Shown: positions 1 to 10,390, numbered from the stretch's first letter. The stretch: 64,000 nt of DNA from Achatina immaculata (GCA_009760885.1 CM019719.1:25224084-25288083), one strand, 5' to 3'. Translations and numbers: made by a program. The notes: generated by a model from the letters alone, not told the origin.

Positions 1-94
1 GTTTATTTCTGTGCTCTCTTTCTCTGCAATAGTTAAGTTTTTATTTATGTGGTGGTTTTCTCTAAGTAAATATTGTTTGTTCTTTTCCTTCTTT

Positions 95-228
95 CTCTGT
101 TGTAGTTTATAATGTTTATTTCGTGTATAGTGTTTATATCGTGCTAGCTTTCTCTAAATGTAGTTTATAGTTTATTTCGTGCTAGCTTTCTCTGTTGTAG
201 TTTATAGTGTTTATTTCGTGCTAGTTTG
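95..228. repeat. Short minisatellite, about 40-bp unit
   Basis: About three to four degenerate units carry TGTAGTTTATAGTGTTTATT followed by TCGTGCTAGC and TTTCTCT. The segment is AT-rich and has no coding features. Confidence 0.7.
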
Positions 229-235
229 TTTAGTT

Positions 236-1540
236 TTTTTAAAAATAATGACTTCATTTTCACTGAATTAATGATGTACTTTCAGCTAGAATTAAGAATC
301 GATTAGAATTTCAAAATGTTGTACTTGGATATTAAAAGTTGCAGATGACTGACCGGTGAAGCTGTGTAGAGCATACAGCTGGGAAGTAGGATACAAACAT
401 TAGAAATGTTTGTTTCATTTCCTGTGTGTTGTTTTTTAAAAATCATAATTTCATCACCATATAGAATAACACCTAACATATGGGGTCATTATGGTGCAGG
501 ATTCAAGGAAATGATGAGGACTTACCACCAGGGAATGTTTATTTTCTGCTTTTATTGTGAACTAATTCAGCAAATGCATTTTGAATTTTCGCGTGTACAA
601 AGTTCCTCAACGGTATAGATTCTAAACGTGTAAAATGTTATCAGTCGTTTCCTTGTTAAGTAACTTCCACAAAATACCCAGTTTTTTTAACTTCACAAAA
701 TACCCAGTTCTAACTTGCAAAAACTACGATATCTCCCTTCACCTTGCGCTGAAAAAAAATATTGTTTAAGTAACGGTTTTAGCACGTTCTAGAGTTGTGA
801 AAAGAACAAATAAACGTTGCTTTGCGTGTAGTTTAAATTACGCATTCCTTGCTGATGAAACTTATGATCGACAGAGTTCCGTGCTGAAATAAAACGCTAT
901 TATGAATCGAAATGAGATCTTTGACGAGAGAATCTCTTTCCTCTTTGTAACCCCCCCAGTTAGCGTCCAGTTCCGCGCTTCTGACACGGAGAATCCGAAG
1001 TTAAACCCAGCAAATACCTTGCATATTTTAACGTCGGATTTGTTCAGCCGTGTTCGTATACATCCAGCGCCGAGACGCGAGCGGTCGAAGGGAAGTAACT
1101 GGAATAAAACTCGTTACACTTAAAGTATAACTTTACATTTCAACGATTCTGTGTACATAGAAAAGGGGGGAAAAAAACCACAAAACAAAACTTAACAAAA
1201 CTATTTGGAAGACGTAAGATCACAAAACGATTTATTGATTTATCATCATCATCCTGTGCTGTCTGTCATGGGAAAGTCGATTTCAGCTGGTGCTGTCGCT
1301 TGTTTTGATGGTCCTGTTTGACTAGAATTACTTCCACTCTCCTAACATTGTCCACCCGTCTCTTCTATCGCTGCTGTCTGATCGACTTTGTACTGAAATC
1401 TGTGATCCTAGTACACTTAGTTTCCAATACATCGTTATACCTCATATTATAGGGAATATGCTGAAAATTTATTTCTTTATTTAGGGAAGTAAGCATAATT
1501 ATGGTCAAAATTGTAGACAAAACGGTTTTAACGCGAGAGA
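236..1540. other. No gene recognised
   Basis: AT-rich DNA with a slightly CpG-richer patch around 900-1100. An ATC run at 1244-1253 resembles the trinucleotide tails of the LINE fragments elsewhere in the window, but the sequence beside it does not translate to a recognisable LINE end. The small open frames show no motif. Confidence 0.5.
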
Positions 1541-1564
1541 AAGAAAAAAAAAACTGTAAGAGAA

Positions 1565-1645
1565 TAACTGAGAATCGAACTTGGGACTCATCTATGACGA
1601 ATTAACTGCATAACCACGGGAGGTCAACGGCATAACCAAACTGAC
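1565..1645 (-). repeat. Possible tRNA-derived SINE head
   Basis: On the minus strand this contains AGTTCGATTCTC, close to a Pol III B box, preceded about 35 bp earlier by TGGTTATGCAGTTA, a weak A-box match. No tail or target-site duplication was found, so this is a low-confidence tRNA-like fragment. It could be chance. Confidence 0.3.
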
Positions 1646-2111
1646 CACACTCAATCCACGTTTTCTACGAATTATTAATAAACTGATCTATAAAGCTATT
1701 CCAGCGTGCTTTCTCACAGAAACACAATATGGGGCTTCTGAAACAGAAATTAAATGACGGCCTTTGTCTGAAATATTGTTTGCTGTTATTGTCTTTTTAT
1801 CTCTTTTCTTTTTTTGGGGGAGTAAATATGACTGTGCTGTAGTGATGGCGCCTTTATCAAGGTCAAGACTTCCCATCCTACTTCTTCGTTGATGCTCCTA
1901 GCAACAGTCTTAATTGTGTACCGCATGCTGGGTACGACTGAGAATTTTTTTTTTTTTGAAGTCCACCGTTCCAAGTCTTCAGGTTAGCCACTCTCATGTC
2001 ATTTTCATATGACTTCATATCTCCATATGCCCTAAACTCGATGAATTGAATAAAACTGCTTCTAAATCACCCTACACTTCACAGCTGTCTATATTCCAAG
2101 GCTGACCAGTT

Positions 2112-2632
2112 ACAGAAGACAGCCAAGTTCTTCACTTTGGCATCAGCTATAAAAGACAGCCAAGTTCTTCACTTTAGCATCAGCTATAAAAGACAGCCAA
2201 GTTCTTCACTTTAGCATCAGCTATAAAAGACAGCCAAGTTCTTCACTTTAGCATCAGCTATAAAAGACAGCCAAATTCTTCACTTTGGTATCAGCTATAC
2301 AAGACAGCCAAGTTCTTCACTTTGGCATCAGCTATAAAAGACAGCCAAATTCTTCACTTTGGCATCAGCTATAAAAGACAGCCATGTTCCTCACTTTAGC
2401 ATCAGCTATAAAAAGCAGCCAAGTTCTTTACTTTGGCATCAGCTATAAAAGACAGCCATGTTCCTCACTTTAGTATCACCTATAAAAGACAGTCAAGTTC
2501 TTCACTTTAGCATCACCTATAAAAGACAGCCAAGTTCTTCACTTTAGCATCATCTATAAAAGACAGCCAAGTTCTTCACTTTGGCATCAGCTATAAAAGA
2601 CAGCCAAGTTCTTCACTTTGGTATCAGATGCT
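2112..2632. repeat. 37-bp minisatellite, about 14 copies
   Basis: Tandem units of about 37 bp start GACAGCCAAGTTCTTCACTT and end with CAGCTATAAAA. Copies differ by scattered substitutions (AAGTTC/AAATTC/ATGTTCC, TTTAGC/TTTGGC). The units contain stop codons and no gene is implied. Confidence 0.95.
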
Positions 2633-2936
2633 AAGTAGCTCACAGCAACAAGGAGACTATCATCACCACCACCACCACAGCCATTCTTATATACTCCACA
2701 TTCAATACTTTGTCTGCTTGTTAACATCTTCATGGCTTCACCTGCTAAGATCATTCAGCTCACTGTTTCTGGAAGATGAACTAACCTAAATATTAGGAAG
2801 GTCAAGACACTTAGCAAGAAAGACCAAAAATCAACCGTAAATATGAAAAAATAAACACATACACACACACACACACTAGAACAAGTGATATAACTCACAT
2901 ATTTCAGATACTCATATGATAACAGATGATGGGAAA

Positions 2937-3060
2937 TCATCATCATCATCATCGCCTTTCACTCCCTTGAGAGCATAGGCCATGGATAAAGGGCCTCTAG
3001 TCATCCATGTTCTTAGAATTATTCTCTGCTTCCTTCCATGTGTATCCCTTGTCTCTAAAC
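2937..3060 (-). pseudogene. Non-LTR retrotransposon 3' end (family C) with (GAT)n tail
   Basis: The minus strand translates to DEGYTWKEAE, one in-frame stop, and then a GLCSQGSE ending. A (GAT)n run follows at 2937-2955. The same ending (DEGYTWKGVG ... DLCSPGSE plus (GAT)n) occurs on the plus strand at 46.4 kb, so the two are copies of one family. The W and LC spacing is typical of the C-terminus after the reverse transcriptase in RTE-like LINEs. The clade is inferred. The copy is 5' truncated and carries a stop. Confidence 0.65.
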
Positions 3061-3255
3061 ACTGTCATAATTCATCTTCTCCAGGTAAGTCCTTAGGAAG
3101 AATTATAACAGCTGATAGGAAATGTCACAAACACAAAAAAAAGCAGACGTACTCAGGCCAAGTCAGCATTCCAGAAAATGAGAAACATCTTGTACAACAG
3201 ATCCGTATCAACGGAAACAAGATTCTGAGTACTTAAATGTTACATCGAGCCAATT

Positions 3256-3669
3256 TTGTTTTATTGATGTGAAGCATGGTCCATGAATGAGATAGTACAG
3301 CGAGAAATGGAGGCCATGGAAATGTGGTTCATATGAAGGATGTTGAGGGTACCATGGACAGCTAAGAAAACCAACGAAGAAGTCTTAAGAGAAGCTGGAG
3401 TTAAAAGGCAAATTACAGCAAAGATCAGAGGCAGACAAGCGAGATTTGTAGGACATTTTCTGAGAAGATGAAAATTGGAACACCCTGTGGCAACTGGAAA
3501 AATTGAGGGAATAAGAGACAGAGGAAGACAGAGAGAGAAGTTAGTGGATGGGCTGTCAGTGTGGCTAGGAAGAAAGTCACCGGCGGATCTCATAATCAGA
3601 TCGTAAAGACAGGGAATTGTGGAGAGAAATGATCGCCTACGCCGCGCGGCACGGCACTTGATTGACTAA
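3256..3669 (+). pseudogene. Non-LTR retrotransposon C-terminus (family D), degraded
   Basis: One plus-strand frame reads CEAWSMNE, then RMLRVPWTAKKTNEEV, ARFVGHFLRR, TGKIEG and RGRQREK, with four internal stops. These are the usual C-terminal landmarks after the reverse transcriptase in endonuclease/RT LINEs (a CEAW-type motif, RRMLRIPW, the GH.LRR block, and a G+R-rich GRPR block). Translation ends at 3669, where it abuts another LINE fragment in the opposite orientation. It is related to the minus-strand copy at 50.94-51.27 kb through the shared TGKIEG and RGR motifs. Confidence 0.8.
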
Positions 3670-3905
3670 AGTAAGTCTAGGTCTTCCTCGTTTTCTATAT
3701 CCTTGAGGATTCCATGCCAGTGCCTGTCTTGCTATGCTGGTGTCGGTTTTTTTTTATAGTGTGGCCAATCCACCTCCATTTCTTAGTCATGATTTGTAGG
3801 TTCACTGGTTCTTGTCCTGCCCTTTCCCAGACCTCCTCGTTCCTGATCTTGCCCCGCCATTTAATGTTTAAAATCATCCTCAAGCAGTTCACGAATGTTT
3901 GTATC
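3661..3905 (-). pseudogene. Non-LTR retrotransposon C-terminus (family E), frameshifted
   Basis: The minus strand reads CLRMILNIKWRGKIRNEEVW, then KKWRWIGHTIKK. After a frameshift it continues as ALAWNPQGYRKRGRPRLT. This order (LR.IL.I.W, RWIGH..RK, WNPQG..RGRP) is the classic C-terminal block of another LINE lineage. The copy is truncated at both ends and lies tail-to-tail with the plus-strand family D fragment, overlapping by a few bases. Confidence 0.75.
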
Positions 3906-3909
3906 CTCT

Positions 3910-5050
3910 GTTATACTGTCTTGGTCATAAACCCATGTCTCCGAACGATGTGAAATGCAAAGCTGAAATTATTAGAAGAACAAGACCAGCCAAATCTAGA
4001 CTCAACAAAACGAAAAAGTCCTTACCTCAAAACATTTATTACGACAACAGAAGATGGGACTCTTAAAAGTTATGTAGGGACTCTTAAATGTTATGTACAT
4101 TCCCCACTACTTAATCGTCCAGAAGCATGAACATTTGTTAAGAATATTGACCCAGAGGGAAAAAGAAACGAGGCGTTTGAAATATGGATATGCAGAACAG
4201 CACGACGTTCATGTACAGAAAACAAACAAAGAACTACTCAGTCAACTGAAACTGAAAGGAGTAATAACGAAAAACCGTAATTTACAACAATGAAAACTAC
4301 ACTAGAGGGAAAAGTATAGAGAAAAGGAACAAGAGGCCGACAACGATAATATATTTGAAAAACAAAACTGGACTTGACTCGCTTCGCCGGGTGCATTATG
4401 AAAACAAAGGGCAGAGTAAATTATAGGACCATCGCAGACAGTCTTCCATGGGGGAGGATACAAGATGATGAAACAGCATCCCTTTTAGCGTTTTCTCCCC
4501 TGTTTTACCTACAAAATCTTTCTTAAAATTACCCGCAAGCCACACGCTGCAGTGTTTTTTCGCATTCAACAACGCATGTCATCATCACACCGCAGGCTCC
4601 AAACAGCGAAGTCAGAGCTTGACAGACCAGAAACAGCTACCATGTTGTGACATACCCCCCGTCTCCCCCACCCCCCACACACACACATACACGATCCGAG
4701 TGTGTAAATAACAACCGGACCACAAAAGCGCTGTTGGTCTCGATCCAGTTATCACCCTATGAGTGGTCTGACATCCTGACACCGCTGCCTGTCGTCTTCT
4801 GCAGCCGTACTGGATTCGTCAGGAAATGTTTGGTATATCCCACCCCCACCCCCCACCCCCCAACCCTACCTCCACGTGATCGTTCAGTTTGCTAAGTTAC
4901 CACATTAGCACGCTTCCCCGGGTAGATAGTACCCCGAGTATCCCTGGGCCAAGAAGTTCCACTTTTTTAAAGAAGCTAGTTTTAAAATCCGTATAAAATG
5001 TGTACATAGAGGTGTTTAAATGAGCCGAATGTGTACGTAAATGTGGTTAG
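3910..5050. other. No gene recognised
   Basis: Mixed-composition DNA with a C-rich, CACA-containing patch at 4650-4690 and CCCCACC-rich sequence at 4835-4870. A 66-codon open frame at 4093-4293 (+) is lysine-rich and matches no domain I know. No splice-flanked exon was found. Confidence 0.4.
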
Positions 5051-5059
5051 ACAAAGCAA

Positions 5060-5312
5060 AGGTGTACAGAAAGTCTTCAGGTGAGACAGATTTACATGCA
5101 AGTCTTCAGATAAGACAGGTGTACAGAAAGTCTTCAGATAAGACAGATATACAGAAAGTCTTCAGATAAGACAGGTCCACACGGGTCTTCAAATGAGACA
5201 GGTGTACATGGAAATCGCCATTTATCGAAGACTTCAGAACAGACACATGTAAAAATGAAGTCTTCAAATGAGAATGTACACCACTCGTGGGAATCTTCAA
5301 ATGAGACAGATG
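5060..5312. repeat. Minisatellite, about 28-bp unit
   Basis: Degenerate tandem units carry GTCTTCAGATAAGACAG followed by GTGTACAGAAA. About nine copies are visible, several with internal deletions. Open frames on the minus strand here are translations of the repeat. Confidence 0.85.
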
Positions 5313-5319
5313 TAATAAG

Positions 5320-5846
5320 ACTTATTTGCAATATTGGTAGGTGAAGAGACTATCTAATACACCACATATGTTGTATGTGAATATGTATGATTATGACAAT
5401 TATTCTCTTTCACTCGGTGCTGAAGACTGTCTGAACCATCTCCGCCTCTGACCGTGATGGACAATCAATCAGCTGTCAGTCTCTTGATGCTGTACAAAGT
5501 TTACTGTTACTGAATTCTTGTCTTATACAAGGGTAGTAATAATTAAGTTCAAGAGCTCGTTGGCCATCAGAAAATGAACGTCAAAATAGAAAAAAAACAC
5601 CTTCAATCAATATCTTGTGGCGTGCAGCTTTCGGAGGACACCATGTATGACGTCACATTTGCTTTCCCTCTAAATCTGCTATTAACCCCCTGTTCTATTA
5701 TGATGACAAATAAAACGATATATACTGTCTTACTAAGTCTTTTCCTTGTTTTCCTCGGATTCTTGATATAACATCATTTTTAATATAACATCATATTTTC
5801 CTTTTGTTATATGTTCTTCTTATATCCGCGTCACATTCAGAACTGG

Positions 5847-5888
<42 letters not shown>

Positions 5889-6630
5889 TTCTCTCTTTCG
5901 TGGGCACAAAGAACGTGAGACGGGTATCGTGTGCTACCTTTTCATCTCGGCATCCACAACCAAATGTGTGAGACTAGCAAGAACCCTAATCTGAATATTA
6001 TTATGACAGTGCTGTTGCTGATTTTGTTGTTGTTGTTGTAAACATTGTACAGTTTCTTGCGGCTTATACAGGATCCGCTTTGAAAGAAACAACTGGCAGG
6101 CAAAGCATATTGACTTCAGTCCGTCTGTGAGAATGAAAGCAGTGGTTCATTCACGGTCGCGACGTCATTTTGGTGGGAGTGAGAGCAGGGGAAATGAGGC
6201 GTGGGGTGGGGGGGGGGGGGTGAGAAGGCTGCTGGGACGGGCGACAACTTCCTGAATCTGTCAAGCCTTCTCTTTGTACTCAGGCCTACCGTAACAGATG
6301 CCTCAAGGCTGATCTCAAAGAAAGGCTTTTAGTTGGCCGAAGTTTCTCATGCATGTCGTCTCGTGTCACACCCGAAATCTGGCGGGGAAAAGAAAAAAAA
6401 ATTTAGCTTCATCAGCTGTTTTATATAAAAAAAACTCGGTCGTTTCCTAGCAGGTTTGTCAAGGTCTTAAAAGAGTTTTATGCTTAATCGTTCACTCTCT
6501 TAAGATGTTAGATTCAAAAGATAGATAACTGTCTTCATGCCACGGCAATCTGGACTTGGTGATCACCAGTCTTTTCACACCTAGCGACCACATTTTAAAA
6601 AAAAATTATAATCTGAGGACCACAGTTTTA
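5320..6630. other. No gene recognised; contains a (GA)n microsatellite
   Basis: A (GA)n run lies at 5851-5883 and a poly-G run at about 6206-6221. The rest is AT-rich with no recognisable exon, repeat-family match or long frame. Confidence 0.4.
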
Positions 6631-6774
6631 CTGACCGTTATGGCAATCAGCGACCAGTAGGTGACCAAGACCCTATCCCACCTAATCTTTGGTATACCCT
6701 CCTCCACAGTAACAGAGCTAGTCTGGCTAACGGGGATAAAGATCGCCATAGTTCCCATGATACTGGAGTCTGTT
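6630..6774 (-). repeat. X-family repeat, 3' half of a copy split by an insertion
   Basis: The minus strand reads ACAGACTCCA, GGGAACTATGGCGATC, CCCCGTTAGCCAGACTAG and GGGATAGGGTCTTGGTCA, which matches the 3' half of the X consensus seen at 7.85-8.09 and 23.6-23.75 kb. The copy breaks at TGGAGTCTGTT (6764-6774). The same 11 bases recur at 8089-8099, where the other half of the same copy continues. The X element at 6775-8088 therefore inserted into this one. Confidence 0.8.
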
Positions 6775-6862
6775 GTCTTGTCTTCTGTCTCCCTGTAACT
6801 GCCAGCTGGTGTTCTGTGCAGCCGATGCTGTGAAGATTTTGGGGTACACCATCGCATCGGCG

Positions 6863-7549
6863 TTCAACGTAGGAAAGACAAAGTTAATGAAGCAAAATGT
6901 GAACAGCAGAAATGTACTCAGAGTAGGTAGCAAGTTAGTGGAGGAGGTCAACGAATTTGTATACCTTGGCAGTAGAGTAGTAGAAAATGGAGACAGCACA
7001 GAGGACGTCAACAGCAGACTTACTAGAGCAAACCAGGCTTTTGCAGTGCTGCAGACTATATGGAAATCTAAAAAAAAAAACTAAGCATGAATACGAAAAT
7101 CGGGATATTTAAGAGTAATGTTCTAAGTGTACTATTCTATGGAAGTGAATGCTGGAAAATCACCCAAACCATAAAAAAACAAGTTGAATTCTTTCCAGAC
7201 TAAATGTTTACGAAGAATATTAGAAAAATATTTTGGCCAAACACTATAAAAAATAACATCTTATTAGCAGAAATGCAGATGAAGCCACTGACAGCAATTA
7301 TTGAGGAAAGAAGCTGGCGATGGTTGGGACATGTGCTCCGAATGACTGACAACTCACTACCAAAAATAGCACTAAGATGGACATCACGGGGGAACAGAAG
7401 TAAGGGTAGACCAAAAGAGACATGGAGAAGAACAACAGAAAGGATGTTGAGCAATAGAGGACTCACCTGGGCAAGAGCAGAAAAAAAGGCAAAGGACAGG
7501 CATTTGTGGAAAACCCTTGTGGAAGCACCATGTGCCCTGGGCACTTAAG

Positions 7550-7591
<42 letters not shown>
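6863..7591 (+). mobile_element. Non-LTR retrotransposon 3' part (family A) with (GA)n tail
   Basis: This is a 5'-truncated LINE inserted into an X repeat. The 12-bp duplication ATCGCATCGGCG occurs at 6851-6862 and again at 7592-7603, directly after the (GA)n tail. Translation gives KTKLMKQN, EFVYLGSRV and AFAVLQTIWKS. After a frameshift in an A run come YGSECW, a stop, RWLGHVLRMTDNSLPKIALR, RGRPKETWRRT and GLTWARAEKKAKDR. These are the thumb and C-terminal landmarks of RTE-like endonuclease/RT retrotransposons. The clade call rests on the microsatellite tail and motif order, not on a tree. Frame breaks make it inactive. Confidence 0.88.
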
Positions 7592-7594
<3 letters not shown>

Positions 7595-7637
7595 GCATCG
7601 GCGTGGGAGCGGGTTTAGCGGCTACTATTTCAGACTC

Positions 7638-7836
7638 CACTAAGATGGACACCACAGGGGAGCAGAAGTAAGGGTAGACCAAAAGAGACATGGAGAAGAA
7701 CAACAGAAAGGATGTTGAGCAATAGAGGGCTCACCTGGGCAAGAGCAGAAAAAAAGGCGAAAGACAGGCATTTGTGGAAAACCCTTGCGGAAGCCCCATG
7801 TGCCCTGGGCACTTAAGGTTCAGAGAGAGAGAGAGA
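7638..7836 (+). mobile_element. Second family A LINE 3' end, short, (GA)n tail
   Basis: This is about 200 bp, nearly identical to the last part of the neighbouring family A copy (RWTP, GRPKETWRRT, RGLTWARAEKKAKDR). It ends in a short (GA)n tract. A 10-bp target duplication, TTTCAGACTC, lies at 7628-7637 and 7837-7846. It is an independent, severely 5'-truncated insertion into the same X copy. Confidence 0.88.
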
Positions 7837-8088
7837 TTTCAGACTCAGAGTACAGCTAAAAAAGCAGGGGGGGGGGGTGTGCAATGCTTCTTTAGCAGAC
7901 TCCACCACCATGGGGACCATGGCGATCCCTGCCCTGTTACTCAGGCTAGGCCTGTTACTGGGGCTACCACGGAGAAGTGGGACAGGGTCTTGGTCAGCTA
8001 TGGTTCGCTAACCCTGACGCTAGCATATCAGCTGTGGGTTGGTGATCTGCCCCATCGGACTGGCGTCTTTACCCCCCCCCCCCCCCAG

Positions 8089-8250
8089 TGGAGTCTGTTA
8101 AAGAAATATTGCACACCCTCAGATTTTTTAGCTCCACACATGGACTGTAAGAAATAGCCTCCACAACCCGGTCCAAAACCGACACAATGCTGTGATTAAA
8201 CGCCTTCACAGCACGGGCTGCACAGAGCACCGGCTCATAGTTTGGGTTGA
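8089..8250 (-). repeat. X-family repeat, 5' half of the split copy
   Basis: The minus strand reads CCGGTGCTCTGTGCAGCC, GTGCTGTGAAGG, CACAGCATTGTGTCGGTT, GGAGCTAAAAAATCTGAGGG and CTTTAACAGACTCCAC, which is the 5' half of the X consensus. It continues the copy whose 3' half lies at 6630-6774. The G-tract present in other copies is only GAGGG here. Confidence 0.8.
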
Positions 8251-8279
8251 CAGAAGACAAAAATCAATGCCAATAACCC

Positions 8280-8385
8280 TTAATTGTTTTTGGGGTCAAT
8301 AGATGGGGCCTAATACACACTGATAACAACCCGGGACGACCTGATAATGCCTAGAGAACCACAGTTTGGGAACCACTGGCTTAGA
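8280..8385. repeat. hAT-like MITE end fragment
   Basis: The segment ends AGAACCACAGTTTGGGAACC followed by ACTGG. The closing GGGAACCACTG resembles hAT-type terminal inverted repeats (CAGTGGTTCCC inverted). The other end was not identified, so the element is incomplete or degraded. Confidence 0.4.
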
Positions 8386-8654
8386 TACTGGGAAAGGTAA
8401 GTCTAATTATAGCCAGAAATAAAACTGGTTAAAACCGCATCCGTTCACTCAGTGATCATATTAACACATTGTCCGGGTTCTTGTGTGTGCTACGGAGTTT
8501 GCGCACCGTGCGGAGGTCTTCCGGTGCAGAAGGTCGAATTACTCATAGATTTTGTCCTGTTTTTAATAAGATACCCTAGTTATGCTGGTGTCCAGTCACG
8601 ATGTTCTTTGCGGGAGTTGAACTCGGTGAGAAGTAATTAGTGTTCTCTTTTTTA

Positions 8655-8835
8655 AAAAAAATGAGAAAAATAACCGTAGCCACCGCCTCCTTTTCTTTAG
8701 TAAATAAGAAAAATAACTGTAGCCTGCGCTTCATTTTCTTTGGTAAATAAGAAAAAAAATAATTGTAGCCTGCGCCTCATTTTCTTTGGTAAATAAGAAA
8801 AAATAATTGTAGCCTGCGTCCAGTTTACTGTATGA
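8655..8835. repeat. Minisatellite, about 45-bp unit, four copies
   Basis: Units carry AAATAAGAAAAATAACTGTA, GCCTGCGCCTCA and TTTTCTTTGGT. Copy number is four and similarity falls off toward 8835. Confidence 0.8.
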
Positions 8836-8839
8836 AAAG

Positions 8840-9375
8840 AAAAATATTTGTAGAGCTAGGTTGTTTCGTCTTCTGCATAACTGTGGCCACCATCAATCTC
8901 TCTCTTTGCCGCCCACTACAAACTGTCTTCGGGGAATAACAAAAAAATAACAATAGATAAGACCCACTCTTCCTGGGGAGTAACAAATATAACTGAAGTC
9001 AGCGCCCCTACTCTCTATGATGTCATCACAAGATCCCTACAAGTCATTCCGCAGTCAGGAATATAAAGTACGGATCTGAATTGTAAGCCTTTACTGGTAC
9101 AGTAAAAAACAGGCAAGATTTGATCTTCGACGCTGATTTCCCATACATACAGTAATTTCCTTTCTCGCATTGTGCGGAGTCGCTTTTCTGGTCAAAGGGA
9201 TATGACCGTACAGTTACTGTACTCATAACGTTTGGAGTTTGAGAGTTGTTTTTTTTTTTAAATGTTCATTGAACAGTATTTATTGTAATTATAGATTAGA
9301 ATATTTTTCATTCGTTTGGCGCTCTGTTAGTTATCCAGGAAAGTAAACTTACTCTGCGGAGTCTAACATTTGAAT
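8840..9375. other. No gene recognised
   Basis: This holds mixed AT-rich sequence. A 60-codon minus-strand frame at 9044-9226 has no recognisable motif. Confidence 0.35.
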
Positions 9376-9384
9376 TAGGAGCGA

Positions 9385-9475
9385 TGTGAAGAACTTGGTG
9401 CAGTGGTAAAGTATGCAGACAGCGAGAATTAGGCTACAGGTTCAATCCCAGACGGGTGTGATTTTTTTCTGTCTT
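9385..9475 (+). repeat. Possible tRNA-derived SINE head
   Basis: TTGGTGCAGTGGTAAAGTAT resembles an A box, and AGGTTCAATCCCAG about 45 bp further on is a near-perfect B box. A T-run follows. It differs in sequence from the family Y SINE next to it, so it may be a second SINE family or a decayed tRNA pseudogene. Confidence 0.45.
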
Positions 9476-9511
9476 CTAAGAGAAAGTTTGCGTAATTTTA
9501 AGTAGATTAAG

Positions 9512-9754
9512 TAAAGGTAGCCCCAATATGCCACAAAGGCATCTAGAATGTGGTGTTAGCACCCATATTTTCCTTGACCTGTCGACACACTAGAGGGTGA
9601 TGAGGCCAGCGTCAAGTCTGTTCGTCTTTACTTCTTCAGCTTCAGAAAAAAAAGCCAGATAACCATTTCTTTAGCTAGGTGGTAGGATTCGAACCACTGA
9701 CCTTTGGCAGGAGAGACTACAGCACTAACCACTTCACCGTTCAGGCAGACGCCC
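9512..9754 (-). mobile_element. Family Y tRNA-derived SINE (minus strand)
   Basis: Reading the minus strand from 9754: GGGCGTCTGCCTGAACGGTG, AAGTGGTTAGTGCTG and GTGGTTCGAATCCTACC (B box). The body follows with GGTTATCTGGC, then GACGCTGGCCTCATCACCC, TCTAGTGTG, AATATGGGTGCTAACACCA, and a tail near CTACC. It matches the family Y copies at 35.7, 44.4 and 46.7 kb. TAAGTAAA occurs near both ends (9508 and 9765) but is not flush with the 5' end, so I do not claim it as a target duplication. Confidence 0.8.
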
Positions 9755-9884
9755 TGCATAGTTCTAAGTAAAAATCACATAACCATAGCTAGTAATTTGA
9801 TAAAATCAAAACTATAATAAATAAAATGTTGATGACGATATGACTAGTGAATATCAAGACTTGAGAATGACAATCCATTCACCC

Positions 9885-10390
9885 GTCGAGCAAGAATAGA
9901 GAGTAAACTTGACAAGACATGAAGAGAACAAGAATAGAGAGTAAACTTGACAAGACATGAAGAGAACAAAGATAGAGAGTAAACTTGACAAGACATGAAG
10001 AGAACAAGAATAGAGAGTAAACTTGACAAGACATGAAGAGAACAAGGATAGAGAGTACATTTTACAAAACACCAAGAGAACGAGAACAGAGAGTAAACTT
10101 GACAAGACACCAATAGAACAAGAACTTGACAAGACACCAATAGAACAAGAACTTGACACCATTAGAACAAGAACTTGACAAGACACCAATAGAACAATAA
10201 CTTGACAAGACACCAATAGAACAAGAACTTGACACCAATAGAACAAGAACTTGACAAGACACCAATAGAACAAGAACTTGACACCAATAGAACAAGAACT
10301 TGACAAGACACCAGTAGAACAAGAACTTGACACCAATAGAACAAGAACTTGACAAGACACCAATAGAACAAGAACTTGACAAGACACCAA
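9885..10390. repeat. Composite minisatellite (38-bp then 22/27-bp units)
   Basis: The first part has about five 38-bp units containing GACAAGACATGAAGAGAACA and GAGAGTAAACTT. The second part alternates 27-bp (GACAAGACACCAATAGAACA AGAACTT) and 22-bp (GACACCAATAGAACAAGAAC TT) units that share AGAACAAGAA with the first. One array appears to have evolved from the other. Long minus-strand frames rich in VLVLLVSCQ are translations of it. Confidence 0.95.

Larger units (their letters stand above)
6775..8088 (+). mobile_element. X-family repeat, full copy interrupted by two LINE insertions
   Basis: The copy starts with GTCTTGTCTTCTG at 6775 and ends with a C-tract and AG at 8088. It is flanked by an 11-bp duplication, TGGAGTCTGTT (6764-6774 and 8089-8099). 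With two inserted family A LINEs and their duplicated targets removed, the segments 6775-6862, 7604-7637 and 7847-8088 make about 364 bp. Internal landmarks are GCAGCCGATGCTGTGAAG, a G-tract after AAAAAAGCA, CAGACTCCACCACCATGG, CAGGCTAGGCCTGTTACTGG and GGTCTTGGTCAGCTATGG. No terminal inverted repeats, coding frame or clear tRNA head was seen. TATGGTTCGCTAACCC vaguely resembles a B box. I know no named family with this sequence. Confidence 0.8.

Noticed and set aside
3684..3953. Plus-strand 79-codon frame as a gene
   Set aside because: The minus strand translates to a recognisable LINE C-terminus, so the plus frame is its shadow.
5851..5883. (GA)n run as the tail of a LINE
   Set aside because: No family A, C or D sequence lies on either side, so it stays a plain microsatellite.
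7200..7544. Minus-strand 114-codon frame opposite the family A LINE
   Set aside because: It is the antisense shadow of the LINE protein end. The same shadow appears at 7630-7812 and, on the plus strand, at 52865-53467.
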